Source of the DNA: Fibrobacter sp. UWR3
GTDB lineage: Bacteria > Fibrobacterota > Fibrobacteria > Fibrobacterales > Fibrobacteraceae
Direction of reading: 5' to 3'
Assembly (NCBI RefSeq): GCF_900143055.1
Contig: NZ_FRCW01000006.1
Location: 162,340-226,339, forward strand
DNA length: 64,000 nucleotides
Numbering within the stretch: position 1 is the stretch's first letter; each line of letters starts with the position of its first letter. Under the pieces are notes generated by a model, which ran no database searches, was not told where the DNA came from, and saw nothing but the letters and a program-made list of their open reading frames with translations. Position numbers and translations under genes: made by a program. This document shows, piece after piece, positions 43,103 to 52,216 of the stretch.

Positions 43103-43555
43103 TTATGTCTTGTTAGAATCTTCACCGTGGCCCGATTCCTTGGCCTTCAAGGATTCGATACGGCGTTCCAGAAGTTCCTGCACCTGCGGGAGGAGCGAGC
43201 CCTTCACGCGTTCAAGGTACAGGCACTGCAGCTGAATCATGCGATCACGGTGCCTACCCGCATGTTCCTGAATCCAGTTACTTACCGCCGCCTGGCGGTT
43301 TTCGAGTTGGCTTCGCAGCGTCTGCTGGATAAACGTTCTCTGGACTTCCATGTAGCGCTGCATGTTGAAAGGGAGGCGGTACGTGCGTATAAACTGCTTC
43401 AAAAGTTCCAGGAGCGAAAGCCCCTGCCCCTTGTGGGCATCGACAAACTTCTTCAAGTCATCCAGATGATCCTTGAAAAAAGGCACGATTGCCTTATCAT
43501 CAATCTGGTAAAGCTCTAGTTCGTCCTGTTTCTTTGTCGCTTCGTCGACTGCCAT
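43103..43555 (-). CDS. Helical protein of unknown function
   Basis: This 150-residue protein has no signal peptide or membrane segment and is predicted by eye to be almost all helix (LLELLKQFIRTYRL, LLPQVQELLERRIESL). No known motif was found. It starts nine bases after the U32 gene and ends 17 bases before the AlgX/J-like gene, so it is probably cotranscribed. It is a cytoplasmic protein in an otherwise envelope-directed operon. Confidence 0.7.
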   Translation of the reverse strand: MAVDEATKKQDELELYQIDDKAIVPFFKDHLDDLKKFVDAHKGQGLSLLELLKQFIRTYRLPFNMQRYMEVQRTFIQQTLRSQLENRQAAVSNWIQEHAGRHRDRMIQLQCLYLERVKGSLLPQVQELLERRIESLKAKESGHGEDSNKT

Positions 43556-43564
43556 ACTTATAAT

Positions 43565-44899
43565 TTACGTTTTCAGCGATTCCCGCGCTGTGATATTCTT
43601 TACAAAGAACCCAAAAACAGCCTTTTCTGTGTCCTTTAGCACATTTCCCTGTAAAAAAACACGCCCTTCCGTACCCGGGTTCAACCGGTCGGCGGCAGCG
43701 CCCCTGAAATCGAGCAGGCTATCCACCTCGCAGCGGCACATGCCCGAAGGGGTCATCAGTTCGAGCGTATCGTCCATGCAGAAGGGGTTCTTCACGTTCA
43801 CGCGGCAGGAGTTTGTCGCGGGGTCGTAATCGAGCACCTGGGCAGCAACGCACCCGCCTTCGGCAGCCACATGGGTAGACTCGTAATTCTGCGGGAGCGG
43901 TCCACGCAAAAAGCCGGGCATGAACCCGCGGCCATCCACGAACTTTATCGCCCTGCGGGATTCCTGTGGCACAAGTTCCGGTGAAGCCTCGGCACCACCT
44001 TCCAGCGACCCGTGAACGGCATCGATTGCCATGCGGTAGGCGCGTACCACCTGCGAGAGGTAATAGACCGAGCGCGTACGTCCCTCTATCTTGAAGGAAT
44101 CGAGCCCGCCCTTCACCAGCTCGGGGATAACATCCAGCGCACACAGGTCGCGACTGCTCATGAAGTAGGTTCCCCAGGTATCCTCGTCGAGCGCTACCGG
44201 AGGGAGTTCCGGGCGGTCCGTGCGTTGCAGGCTGAACTCTCCCTCGTGCTCGCGGTAATCCTCGACCTGCGGGCCGGAGTTGGCATACAGGCGGTAAGGC
44301 ATGCGGCAACTGTTGTCGCAGGCACCCTGGTTCGCATCGCGGTGGGTCACCCAGTTGCTGAGCATGCAACGGCCCGACATGGCCATGCACACCGCCCCGT
44401 GAACGAACACTTCCAGTTCAAGGTCCGGCAACTTTTCCTTTATCTCTAAAATTTCAGACAAACGAAGTTCACGGCTCAATATGATGCGGCGCACCCCCAA
44501 GTCGTGCCAAAACTTTGCGGCCAGGTAGTTCGTGGTATTCGCCTGCACCGAGAGGTGTATTTCCACATCGGGGCGTTCCTTCCGGAGCCAGCCCACAAAA
44601 CCGGGGTCAGCAACAATGAGGGCATCGGGCTTAAGTTCTATCGCCGCAAGCAGAGCCTTCTGGAACGATTCCACCTTCACGTTACGGGGAATCACGTTGC
44701 TCGTGAGGTAAAACTTCTTCCCGAGTTTACGCGCATACGCAATGCCTTCGGCGAGGTCGTCCAGGTTCTTGAACCCGTTCTCGCGGGCACGGAGAGAAAA
44801 CGCGGGTTGCCCCGCATACACGGCATCCGCGCCGTATGCATAGGCATACTTCATACGGGTCAAGTCGCCCGCAGGCGCCAACAATTCAGGCTTTTTCAT
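43565..44899 (-). CDS. Peptidase U32-family protein, TrhP (YegQ)-like
   Basis: The 444-residue protein begins MKKPELLAPAGDLTRMKYAY and has the U32 signature EVFVHGAVCMAMSGRCMLSNW with cysteines followed by NQGACDNSCRMPY. The length agrees with TrhP, which takes part in 5-hydroxyuridine formation in tRNA, rather than the longer RlhA. The ATG at 44899 is preferred to the GTG codons at 44911 and 44905 that overlap the upstream stop. A cysteine-rich site suggests an iron-sulfur centre. Confidence 0.88.
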   Translation of the reverse strand: MKKPELLAPAGDLTRMKYAYAYGADAVYAGQPAFSLRARENGFKNLDDLAEGIAYARKLGKKFYLTSNVIPRNVKVESFQKALLAAIELKPDALIVADPGFVGWLRKERPDVEIHLSVQANTTNYLAAKFWHDLGVRRIILSRELRLSEILEIKEKLPDLELEVFVHGAVCMAMSGRCMLSNWVTHRDANQGACDNSCRMPYRLYANSGPQVEDYREHEGEFSLQRTDRPELPPVALDEDTWGTYFMSSRDLCALDVIPELVKGGLDSFKIEGRTRSVYYLSQVVRAYRMAIDAVHGSLEGGAEASPELVPQESRRAIKFVDGRGFMPGFLRGPLPQNYESTHVAAEGGCVAAQVLDYDPATNSCRVNVKNPFCMDDTLELMTPSGMCRCEVDSLLDFRGAAADRLNPGTEGRVFLQGNVLKDTEKAVFGFFVKNITARESLKT

Positions 44900-44904
44900 C
44901 CGCA

Positions 44905-46500
44905 CTACCACTTGAATCCGGCACGCAGGTAAACCTTGCGGTCGTCAATGAAGGTGATTTCGCCCATGAAGCTCACGTATTGCCCCTCATAGCTTATCGC
45001 GGGCGTGAGCGAGTACTGCATCTTCGCACCATCGAGGAACTTCTTGTGAATCTTCATGTGGTTGTGGTGCGGGGTCGTATCGTTCACGGCACTTCCGTAA
45101 TCCGTCCCCTTCCAGAACCAGGTATTGCGAACCGATGCAAATATATGCTTGTCGAGCCGTCCGTACACGGTCCAGTCGATGGTCTGGCTGTTGGGGCCAC
45201 CCTGGTTTCCGAGCGGGTAACCGAGATGCGCCATCTGGGCGGTGTTCTTTATAAAGTGCGAGTAAACATAAGGTTCTACACGGGCGTATTCGGCAATCGT
45301 ACCGGCCTCAATCCTGTGCCCCTTGAGATAGAAGTCATGGCCCGCCTGCAAACCGGCCATCCAAGCCCACTTCGCCTCGATGTTATCGTTTTTCACGAGG
45401 CTAATCGGGGATTCCATGTCGTCCAGGAAGAATTCCGTGTAAAGGCGCACGGTATTAAAGAGCCTGTAGTTAAAGTCCATCGCCAAGGCACCGTTGTTAC
45501 TGCTCTCGGAATAGTTGCCTTTCTCCATAAAGAGCGGTACAGTCGGCACAAAGAGCCAGGGTTTCAGGTTATCGTAAAGAATCGTAAGTTCGCTGATGCC
45601 AAACGTGGCGTTCCCGACAGCAAGTTCATAGCGGTGACCGAATATATTGCGGGTTTCATCCTTGTTCTTGTCACTCATGCTGCCATAAATACGCAGGTCG
45701 CCGTAAAAACTGAATACATGGAGAGGTCCGAGCTGCAAATCCACAGAAAACATATTGTACGGGAGCGCGAACTGGTTCAACGTCAGGTTGTTGTAATAGC
45801 CCGGGCCCCAGTGCAGCACGTCGCGGGCAAGGTCCACGCGAATCCAGTCGTAATTGAACGCGAAGTGCGTACGGTAGCGAGCGTAACTCGTGTACTCCAT
45901 GCCGGAATTGTTTTCTTCTTTCTGGAATTCTAGGAATTCGCGGTCCCACGATTTCGGGTACGAGGCAGAATGCCCTTCGTCATAGATGCGCGCATCGAGC
46001 ACGAATTCTAGAGAATCCGCGTAGCCGCGCAGGTAGACACCTCCATCGATTCCCGGCCAGATGGTATCGCCGAGAGTTTCTCCCCCGCGGTAGTCAATAC
46101 CGCCAACGACGCTTGTCGCAATCGCAATCGACGGGAGTTTCGTCTGGAGTTCGTTCTTTACGCGCACGCACGCCGTATCACCGTCGTGGCACGTCATATC
46201 GATTCCGTGCCCCGATATGGCGCCGCCCCGCATGTTGTCGTAATACAGGAGCGCCTTGCCTTCCGTTTCGGCAAAGTGCCGGATAAACGAGGTATCGCGC
46301 TGCGGGTAGGCAAAGAACTGCCTGCCCTCCCCGACGGTCTGCCGGTGGTATTCAAAAAGCATCGGCGCCATTTCGAGCGTGCGCAGGTTACGGGAGTGTT
46401 CCGTACCGATTACGGGCGAACCCGCAACCGCTTGCGTAGAAAGCAACGTCGTGGCTACAAGAGCCGTAAAGGCGTATGTGCGTGATTTTACAAGAATCAT
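44905..46500 (-). CDS. Wzi-like outer-membrane beta-barrel protein
   Basis: This 531-residue protein has a cleavable signal (TLLSTQAVAGSP) and alternating beta-strands ending in an aromatic residue (RAGFKW), as expected for an outer-membrane barrel. DVLHWGPGYYNNLTLNQFA and the GHRYELAVGNATFGISE stretch match the capsule assembly Wzi family. Wzi is a surface lectin that anchors capsule in E. coli. It is the first gene of the operon that continues to 33178. Confidence 0.8.
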   Translation of the reverse strand: MILVKSRTYAFTALVATTLLSTQAVAGSPVIGTEHSRNLRTLEMAPMLFEYHRQTVGEGRQFFAYPQRDTSFIRHFAETEGKALLYYDNMRGGAISGHGIDMTCHDGDTACVRVKNELQTKLPSIAIATSVVGGIDYRGGETLGDTIWPGIDGGVYLRGYADSLEFVLDARIYDEGHSASYPKSWDREFLEFQKEENNSGMEYTSYARYRTHFAFNYDWIRVDLARDVLHWGPGYYNNLTLNQFALPYNMFSVDLQLGPLHVFSFYGDLRIYGSMSDKNKDETRNIFGHRYELAVGNATFGISELTILYDNLKPWLFVPTVPLFMEKGNYSESSNNGALAMDFNYRLFNTVRLYTEFFLDDMESPISLVKNDNIEAKWAWMAGLQAGHDFYLKGHRIEAGTIAEYARVEPYVYSHFIKNTAQMAHLGYPLGNQGGPNSQTIDWTVYGRLDKHIFASVRNTWFWKGTDYGSAVNDTTPHHNHMKIHKKFLDGAKMQYSLTPAISYEGQYVSFMGEITFIDDRKVYLRAGFKW

Positions 46501-46717
46501 AACCGCAATTTAGTTTTTTTAAACTGTACGCAGAATGTTGTCAAAAACGCAACAGGTATTTTTTGACCCGATTCGTTCCGAACGGAACAAAAGCCCCCGA
46601 TAACTTTTTCGTATTTCAAAAAATATTGCAAAAATTACCCCAAATTTGAATTGCAACAAGGTAACTTTTTAAGAAGACAAGCCCATCCCGGGTTGTTTGG
46701 AAAAAGGGATGTTTAAC
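46501..46717. other. Divergent intergenic region with palindrome
   Basis: This 217-base region lies between two divergent genes and has no coding potential. GTTCCGAACGGAAC (46575-46588) is a 6-bp inverted repeat around AA and could be an operator. An AAGGGAT precedes the plus-strand ATG. Confidence 0.5.
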
Positions 46718-48868
46718 ATGAAAACAAATATTAAAAAAGGACTCACAATTTCTAGTCTGATTGCGTTCGGGCTCCTCGCAGGCTGCTCCGACGACAGTTC
46801 CAGCGTTCAGTCTCCCGCAACGGGCGATTCCGGAACAGATTCGGCAGAAGCTACTGCAAATATCTGCAACGCAGACGGATACACCGGCTTCTACGCCGCC
46901 GACGGCGCGACCATCATGTGCCTCGACGCAAACGGCAGTCTCGCCTTCTGGATTAACCCGGACGGCACTATCGGTACTCCCGTAGAGGAAGCGCCAACAA
47001 GTTCCGCCGAAGCAGATATTCCGCAAGATCCGGGTACGACACCGTTGCCTCCCGAAGATGCACCCGTCATTCCGTCTTCCGCATCTACCACATGCGATGC
47101 AGGCACGGCCACCTTCCTTTATAAACTCGCGAATGTTTCTTACTACCGCGACACCGATGGAGCAACGTTCTTCTTCGACAGCGATTGCAACAAGCAATTC
47201 CTGACAGAAATCGTCGTGTCGTCTTCGTCCGAAACTCCGGCAGAGAAGGCCAGTTCCAGCAGTACCACAGGCGACAACCCGTACAAGCCCACGTCTTCGG
47301 CAGGCACCGAAACGAGCAGTGCAAGCGTTGTCCCGGTTGTCGAGCCCTCCAACGGGAACACACCCGTGATTACCTACGCCGCTAGCGGTGCAAGCGTAGC
47401 AAACAACAACAATTGCGTCGAGGTGAACGGCGGCGAGGTCGTAATTACCTGCGCGGGCGACTACGACTTCAGCGGTTCCTACACGGGTAACGACGCTCAA
47501 ATCCGCGTATACTCCCCCAAGAGCGACAGCGGCGTATACCTGAACCTGCGCGGGCTCACGCTGACGAACAATGCCGATGCCGTCATCTACGTGCAGATGG
47601 CAAGCAAGGCGTTCGTCGTCGCGAAGGCCGGCACCGAGAACACGCTCTCCGACGCAAGCACCCGCACCAAGGCATTCACCTACGTGAACGCGAACGGCGA
47701 AACGAAGGTGGATACGACCGGCGCCTGCATCTACGCGAAGGACGACCTTACCATCAAGGGCGAAGGTTCGCTGACCGTGAAGGGCAACTACAACAACGGC
47801 ATCCACACGAGCAACGACCTGCGCTTCCGCGGCGAAACCACCGTAAACGTGACCGCGAAGAACAACGGCCTGAAGGGCAAGGGACTTGTTGACATCGAAA
47901 AAGGCACCATTACCGTCAAGGCGACTAGTGGCGACGGCATCAAGAGTGACGAATACGCAGTGAACGGCAACGACACGGTTATTGTCCAGGGCAAGGGCAT
48001 CGTAAGCATCACCGGAGGCACGATTGACATCACCGCAGGCGATGACGGCATCCAGGCATTCAACAACATCATCTTTGATGCCGGGACCGTGAAGGTCAAC
48101 GCCTCCAACGACGGCATTCATAGCGAGCAGAACGTGCAAATGAACGGAGGAATCATCTCGGTCTCCGCAGGCGACGACGGCATCCATGCAGATTCCGCAC
48201 TGCACCTCGCAGGTTCTACCGTGAACGTCGAGAAAGCCGTGGAAGGCATGGAAGCCTTCTACATCTTTGCAGAAGGCGGCATCACCGCGACATACGGCAC
48301 TGACGACGGCTGGAATGCGGCAGGCGGTTCTGCCGACCCGGGCACCTCCAGCGGTTCCCAGTGGGGCGGCTTCGGCGGTGGCGGCATGCAGAGCAGCAGC
48401 AAGGGCTACATCGTCATCACCGGCGGCTACCACTACATAAGCGCCTCGGGCAACGACATCGACGTGCTCGACGCGAACGGCACGGCAAAGCAGAGCGGTG
48501 GTGTAGTCATCGTAGAAATACCTGCAAGCAGCGGCGGCATGGGTGGCGGCAGCAGGCCCGGCCAGAGCGGCAGCTCCGGATCTTGTTCCACCAATATGGC
48601 AGGCGGCCTCATCGATACCGACAACGGGTTCACCATTACGGGCGGTGTGTTCCTCGGGTTCGGTAGCCAGACCGAAGAATACCCGAACTGCACAGCCACA
48701 TCGTACACCGCAGGTACGGCCTACGGTAGCGCAAGCGCGGCATTCGCCCCGAAGGGTTCGGGCAGCATGATCCTCTATGGCGGTTCCGTGACCTCCGTAG
48801 CGCAAGTAAATACCAGCGGCATGCAGACGGTCGAATTCCCCAACGGGCTCAAGTACTACTACAAGTAG
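46718..48868 (+). CDS. Cthe_2159-type carbohydrate-binding lipoprotein
   Basis: The 716-residue protein has lipobox FGLLAGC, a Ser/Glu/Thr-rich region to about 210, then a parallel beta-helix of the type in Clostridium thermocellum Cthe_2159 (DUF4353): VVITCAGDYDFSGSYTG, then repeats such as GDGIKSDEYAVNG, GDDGIQAFNN, NDGIHSEQNV and GDDGIHADSALHLAG. These supply Asp/Gly Ca2+-binding sites. A Gly/Ser-rich segment lies at about 545-620. Cthe_2159 binds cellulose and acidic polysaccharide and is related in fold to pectate lyases. An attachment or enzyme role on plant wall is likely. Confidence 0.82.
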   Translation: MKTNIKKGLTISSLIAFGLLAGCSDDSSSVQSPATGDSGTDSAEATANICNADGYTGFYAADGATIMCLDANGSLAFWINPDGTIGTPVEEAPTSSAEADIPQDPGTTPLPPEDAPVIPSSASTTCDAGTATFLYKLANVSYYRDTDGATFFFDSDCNKQFLTEIVVSSSSETPAEKASSSSTTGDNPYKPTSSAGTETSSASVVPVVEPSNGNTPVITYAASGASVANNNNCVEVNGGEVVITCAGDYDFSGSYTGNDAQIRVYSPKSDSGVYLNLRGLTLTNNADAVIYVQMASKAFVVAKAGTENTLSDASTRTKAFTYVNANGETKVDTTGACIYAKDDLTIKGEGSLTVKGNYNNGIHTSNDLRFRGETTVNVTAKNNGLKGKGLVDIEKGTITVKATSGDGIKSDEYAVNGNDTVIVQGKGIVSITGGTIDITAGDDGIQAFNNIIFDAGTVKVNASNDGIHSEQNVQMNGGIISVSAGDDGIHADSALHLAGSTVNVEKAVEGMEAFYIFAEGGITATYGTDDGWNAAGGSADPGTSSGSQWGGFGGGGMQSSSKGYIVITGGYHYISASGNDIDVLDANGTAKQSGGVVIVEIPASSGGMGGGSRPGQSGSSGSCSTNMAGGLIDTDNGFTITGGVFLGFGSQTEEYPNCTATSYTAGTAYGSASAAFAPKGSGSMILYGGSVTSVAQVNTSGMQTVEFPNGLKYYYK

Positions 48869-48872
48869 CGAA

Positions 48873-48888
48873 AGTGATTTAAATCACA
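48873..48888. promoter_or_regulatory. CRP/FNR-like palindrome
   Basis: AGTGATTTAAATCACA is a near-perfect palindrome matching the CRP-type pattern TGTGA-N6-TCACA. It lies just past the stop of the carbohydrate-binding protein and before a terminator. With no promoter seen nearby its role is uncertain. Confidence 0.35.
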
Positions 48889-48979
48889 CCCGCAAAACTG
48901 GCGAAGCTTTTTTTGAGTAAAAGCCTTCGCTAGCCACCCCAAAATTACTATACTTGTAATACTCCAAACCAACCCCAAG

Positions 48980-49015
48980 GCCAGGCAATGCTCTGCACTG
49001 CCTGGCTCCTTTTTT
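48980..49015 (+). terminator. Rho-independent terminator
   Basis: GCCAGGCA and TGCCTGGC form an 8-bp stem around ATGCTCTGCAC (inner TGC/GCA can extend it), followed by TCCTTTTTT. It ends the carbohydrate-binding protein message. Confidence 0.9.
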
Positions 49016-49129
49016 AGGCTCAAATCAGGCCAAAAGCCTATATATTCATGTCATTTTGGTGACCATTCGTCCACACCCCATCAAAAAAAGGTAATTTAAT
49101 AGTGTATGGTACCCCAGAACGAGGTCTCA

Positions 49130-52100
49130 ATGTATTCTTATCGCATTTTTTTGAGCTTTTTGTGCTGTCTCGCACTTTCTGCGTACGCCCAGGTGGAATT
49201 CCCGATGGGTTCAGACGTTGTCAATGTGAAGGAAGAACCGTATAACGCGAAGGGCGACGGCAAGACCGACGATACCGAGGCCATCCAGAAGGCTTTGAGC
49301 GACCATCCCGACGGCGACTTCATCATTTACCTGCCCCATGGCATCTACAAGATTTCATCCGCACTTACCTGGCCCACCGCCGACAAGCCCGAAAAGGACT
49401 ACCGCCGCACTATCCTCCAGGGCGAAAGCATGGGCGGCACCATCATCTCGCTCCAGGACGACGTTCCCGGATTCGAGAACCCCGACTTTCCGCAGGCAGT
49501 CATCTACACGGGCGACGGCCCCAACGCACGCCAGCGCAACTCCATCCGCGACCTTACCCTCCGTACAGGAAAAAAGAACCCGGGCGCCATCGGTATCCGC
49601 TTCAACGCCTCGGTGCAGGGCACCATCAACAACGTGAAAGTCGCATCGGGCGACAGCGCAGGCGTTATCGGCATAGACCTCGGTTTTACCGAAAATATCG
49701 GTCCCCTGCTCCTCAAGAACGTAGAAGTGGACGGGTTTGACGTGGGTGTCTATACCGCGGGCAAATCGAACAGCATGACGTTTGAGCACGTGACGCTCGG
49801 TGGCCAGAAAAAATTCGGTCTCGACAATGACAACCAGATGCTTGCCATCCGCGGACTGCGTTTCAAGGGTTCGACCACGGCGGTCTACAGCCACGGGCCC
49901 GACGCCTCCATGGTATTCGTGGACGGCACCCTCGAATACGACCCCGGCAAGAAAGCGGCAAAAGGAGTTACCGCCATCGTGAACGAAGGCGAACTCTTTG
50001 CACGCGCGGTCGTCGTAAGCAAGTTCAAATCCAAGATCAAAAGTACCAAGAAGGCCTACAACGAATCCTTCAGCAACACTGAGATTGTCGAGTTTTCCAC
50101 GCAAGAAAACCACCAGCTCTGCCACAGCCCCAAGCAGGCCATGAAACTCGCCGTCACCGAGACACCCAACAAGGCAGAACAGAAGTCCATGTACTGGACA
50201 TCCATCACCGGCGAATACGGCGGCAAGGCAAGCGACGGTTCCGACGATTCCAAGGCAATCCAGGACGCCATTGACGACGGTGCCGAAACGATATTCTTCC
50301 CGCCGGGAGGCCGCTGGACCATCAACCGCGACATCTACCTGCGCAACCGCATCCACAGGCTTATCGGTACCGAAGGCAAAATCGACGGCAAGGGAAAGTT
50401 CATCATCGAAGACGGCGCATTCGTCGATATCACCATCGAGAGGTTCTCCACGTTCGCAAGCGGCATTACCAACCGCTCCAAGCGTACCGTGGTGCTCAAG
50501 AATATGTACGTGAAATCCTACGAATCCGACGACTTCGCCACAGGCGACATCTTCCTGGAAGACGTTTCCGTCGGCACGATTCGCACGAATTTCCAGCGTC
50601 TGTGGGGCCGACAGGTCACCATGGTCGGTGACACGAAGGGCCCGAAGATTTCGAACAACGGCGGAAGCATCTGGATTCTGGGCCTTACCGCCCGGGACGG
50701 CAACACGGTCCTCCACAACTTCAACAAGGGCTTTGCAGAACTCCTGGGCGTCAACGTCATCGCAAGCGACAAGGCGAAGAACAGCCCGATGTTCATCAAC
50801 GACAACTCGAGCATGTCCATTGCAGGCCTCAAGGAAACGCTTACCCGCGGGAACCCCTACTCGAAAATCGTAGAGGAATCCCGCCAGGGCTCTAAGGTCT
50901 ACGCGCTCAAGAACACAGACCTGCCCCACAACGAGACGGGCGGCGTGATGATGGCGCTCTACACGGGATATGCTCCCAAGCAGGGCCAGAATGAGCCGCC
51001 TAAACCTTCGATGGACAAGGAGCACATCCTGGTGCAGCCGGGCAAGCTCCACCTGCAAGGAAACGTGGAAGACGACGGTCGCGGCGACGGCCTGTGCCGC
51101 GTGCCCGTGGCATGGCGCAAGGGCGCGGGCCCCGGAAAGGTATCCTTCTCGGACTCCACCGAGTACGAGACCGACGTGACGTTCACCGCCAGCGGGCGAT
51201 ACAACTTGCTGTTCAACGCCAATGACGGCTACCAGGACAGGACAGATACAGGCAAGGTCTACGTGTTCGACAAGCGATACACGACGCTAGACCATTCCGG
51301 CGACAATATCCCGAGCGGGCGCGGCGCCGATGCATGGATTTCGCAGTTCGACAACTACACGCCGCACAGCACCGACGAACACCTGCGCGTGGCGAACGAC
51401 CAGAACGATGCCGGAAAAATTTACCTCAAGTACGACCTGTCCGCGCTCCCGGGCCCGCTGTTCGATGCGGCCCTCAAGCTGGAATTCGACGCAGATTCCA
51501 TCAAGAAGCCCGTACAACTGAACATCTTCGGCCTCAAGGAAACGAGCAAGGAGATGAATTTCGGCGAAGACAAGCTGGGTGTCGACTGGAAGAGCGACGA
51601 ACTCACCTGGGAAAACGCGCCCGCGAACCTCCAGCAGGCGGGCGGGCAGTTCAACATCCGCAAGAACTCCGGTGGCGGCATCGACACCAAGTACGCGGAC
51701 TTTATCGGCATTATTACGATTAACCCGAAGGCACCCCTCGGCGCGTTCCTGCGTACGCCCGCCCTTACGGAATTCTTCAAGAGGAAGCACGCATCGGGAC
51801 TCTACACGCTTATCCTTACCGCCGTGGAACCCGGAGAAACGTTCATCAAGTCGAGGAACGCGGGCAAGAACATGGCTCCCGCGCTCTACGTGGGCTACTA
51901 CGACAATTCCCGCTCCGTAGGTGGCGAGGCGATGGATGGCGGTTACACCCTCACGAAGGTGAACATCGACATCGTGAACCTAGAATGCAACTTTGACCTC
52001 ACCGTGGGCTACCCGCAGTTCGTGCAGATTGAAATCCTGAACGAATCGGGCAAGCGCATGCTCACCGTAGCCGCACGTGAACTCGCCGGCGAAAAGAAGA

Positions 52101-52204
52101 CCAACTTCAAGTTCAAGGCGAAGGCCTTCCCCACCGGCAAGTACACCCTCAAGATTATCGGAGAAGCCTTCACCGCCGAACAGAAGTTCTTTATCCTCAA
52201 CTAG
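49130..52204 (+). CDS. Secreted double pectate-lyase-like beta-helix protein with DNRLRE and sorting domains
   Basis: From the ATG at 49130 (GAGGT upstream) the 1024-residue product has a signal peptide ending SAYAQ. Two Pectate_lyase_3/GH55-like beta-helix modules follow: one from about 25 (YNAKGDGKTDDTEAIQKAL), a second from about 365 (KASDGSDDSKAIQDAIDDG). Around 725-900 a DNRLRE/CBM-like beta-sandwich has LKYDLSALPG and DELTWENAP. The last 85 residues (ILNESGKRMLTV, FPTGKYTLKIIG) look like a type IX sorting domain. It could cleave or bind plant cell-wall polysaccharide. The active site is not obvious. Confidence 0.83.
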   Translation: MYSYRIFLSFLCCLALSAYAQVEFPMGSDVVNVKEEPYNAKGDGKTDDTEAIQKALSDHPDGDFIIYLPHGIYKISSALTWPTADKPEKDYRRTILQGESMGGTIISLQDDVPGFENPDFPQAVIYTGDGPNARQRNSIRDLTLRTGKKNPGAIGIRFNASVQGTINNVKVASGDSAGVIGIDLGFTENIGPLLLKNVEVDGFDVGVYTAGKSNSMTFEHVTLGGQKKFGLDNDNQMLAIRGLRFKGSTTAVYSHGPDASMVFVDGTLEYDPGKKAAKGVTAIVNEGELFARAVVVSKFKSKIKSTKKAYNESFSNTEIVEFSTQENHQLCHSPKQAMKLAVTETPNKAEQKSMYWTSITGEYGGKASDGSDDSKAIQDAIDDGAETIFFPPGGRWTINRDIYLRNRIHRLIGTEGKIDGKGKFIIEDGAFVDITIERFSTFASGITNRSKRTVVLKNMYVKSYESDDFATGDIFLEDVSVGTIRTNFQRLWGRQVTMVGDTKGPKISNNGGSIWILGLTARDGNTVLHNFNKGFAELLGVNVIASDKAKNSPMFINDNSSMSIAGLKETLTRGNPYSKIVEESRQGSKVYALKNTDLPHNETGGVMMALYTGYAPKQGQNEPPKPSMDKEHILVQPGKLHLQGNVEDDGRGDGLCRVPVAWRKGAGPGKVSFSDSTEYETDVTFTASGRYNLLFNANDGYQDRTDTGKVYVFDKRYTTLDHSGDNIPSGRGADAWISQFDNYTPHSTDEHLRVANDQNDAGKIYLKYDLSALPGPLFDAALKLEFDADSIKKPVQLNIFGLKETSKEMNFGEDKLGVDWKSDELTWENAPANLQQAGGQFNIRKNSGGGIDTKYADFIGIITINPKAPLGAFLRTPALTEFFKRKHASGLYTLILTAVEPGETFIKSRNAGKNMAPALYVGYYDNSRSVGGEAMDGGYTLTKVNIDIVNLECNFDLTVGYPQFVQIEILNESGKRMLTVAARELAGEKKTNFKFKAKAFPTGKYTLKIIGEAFTAEQKFFILN

Positions 52205-52216
52205 GACCGCGCCACT

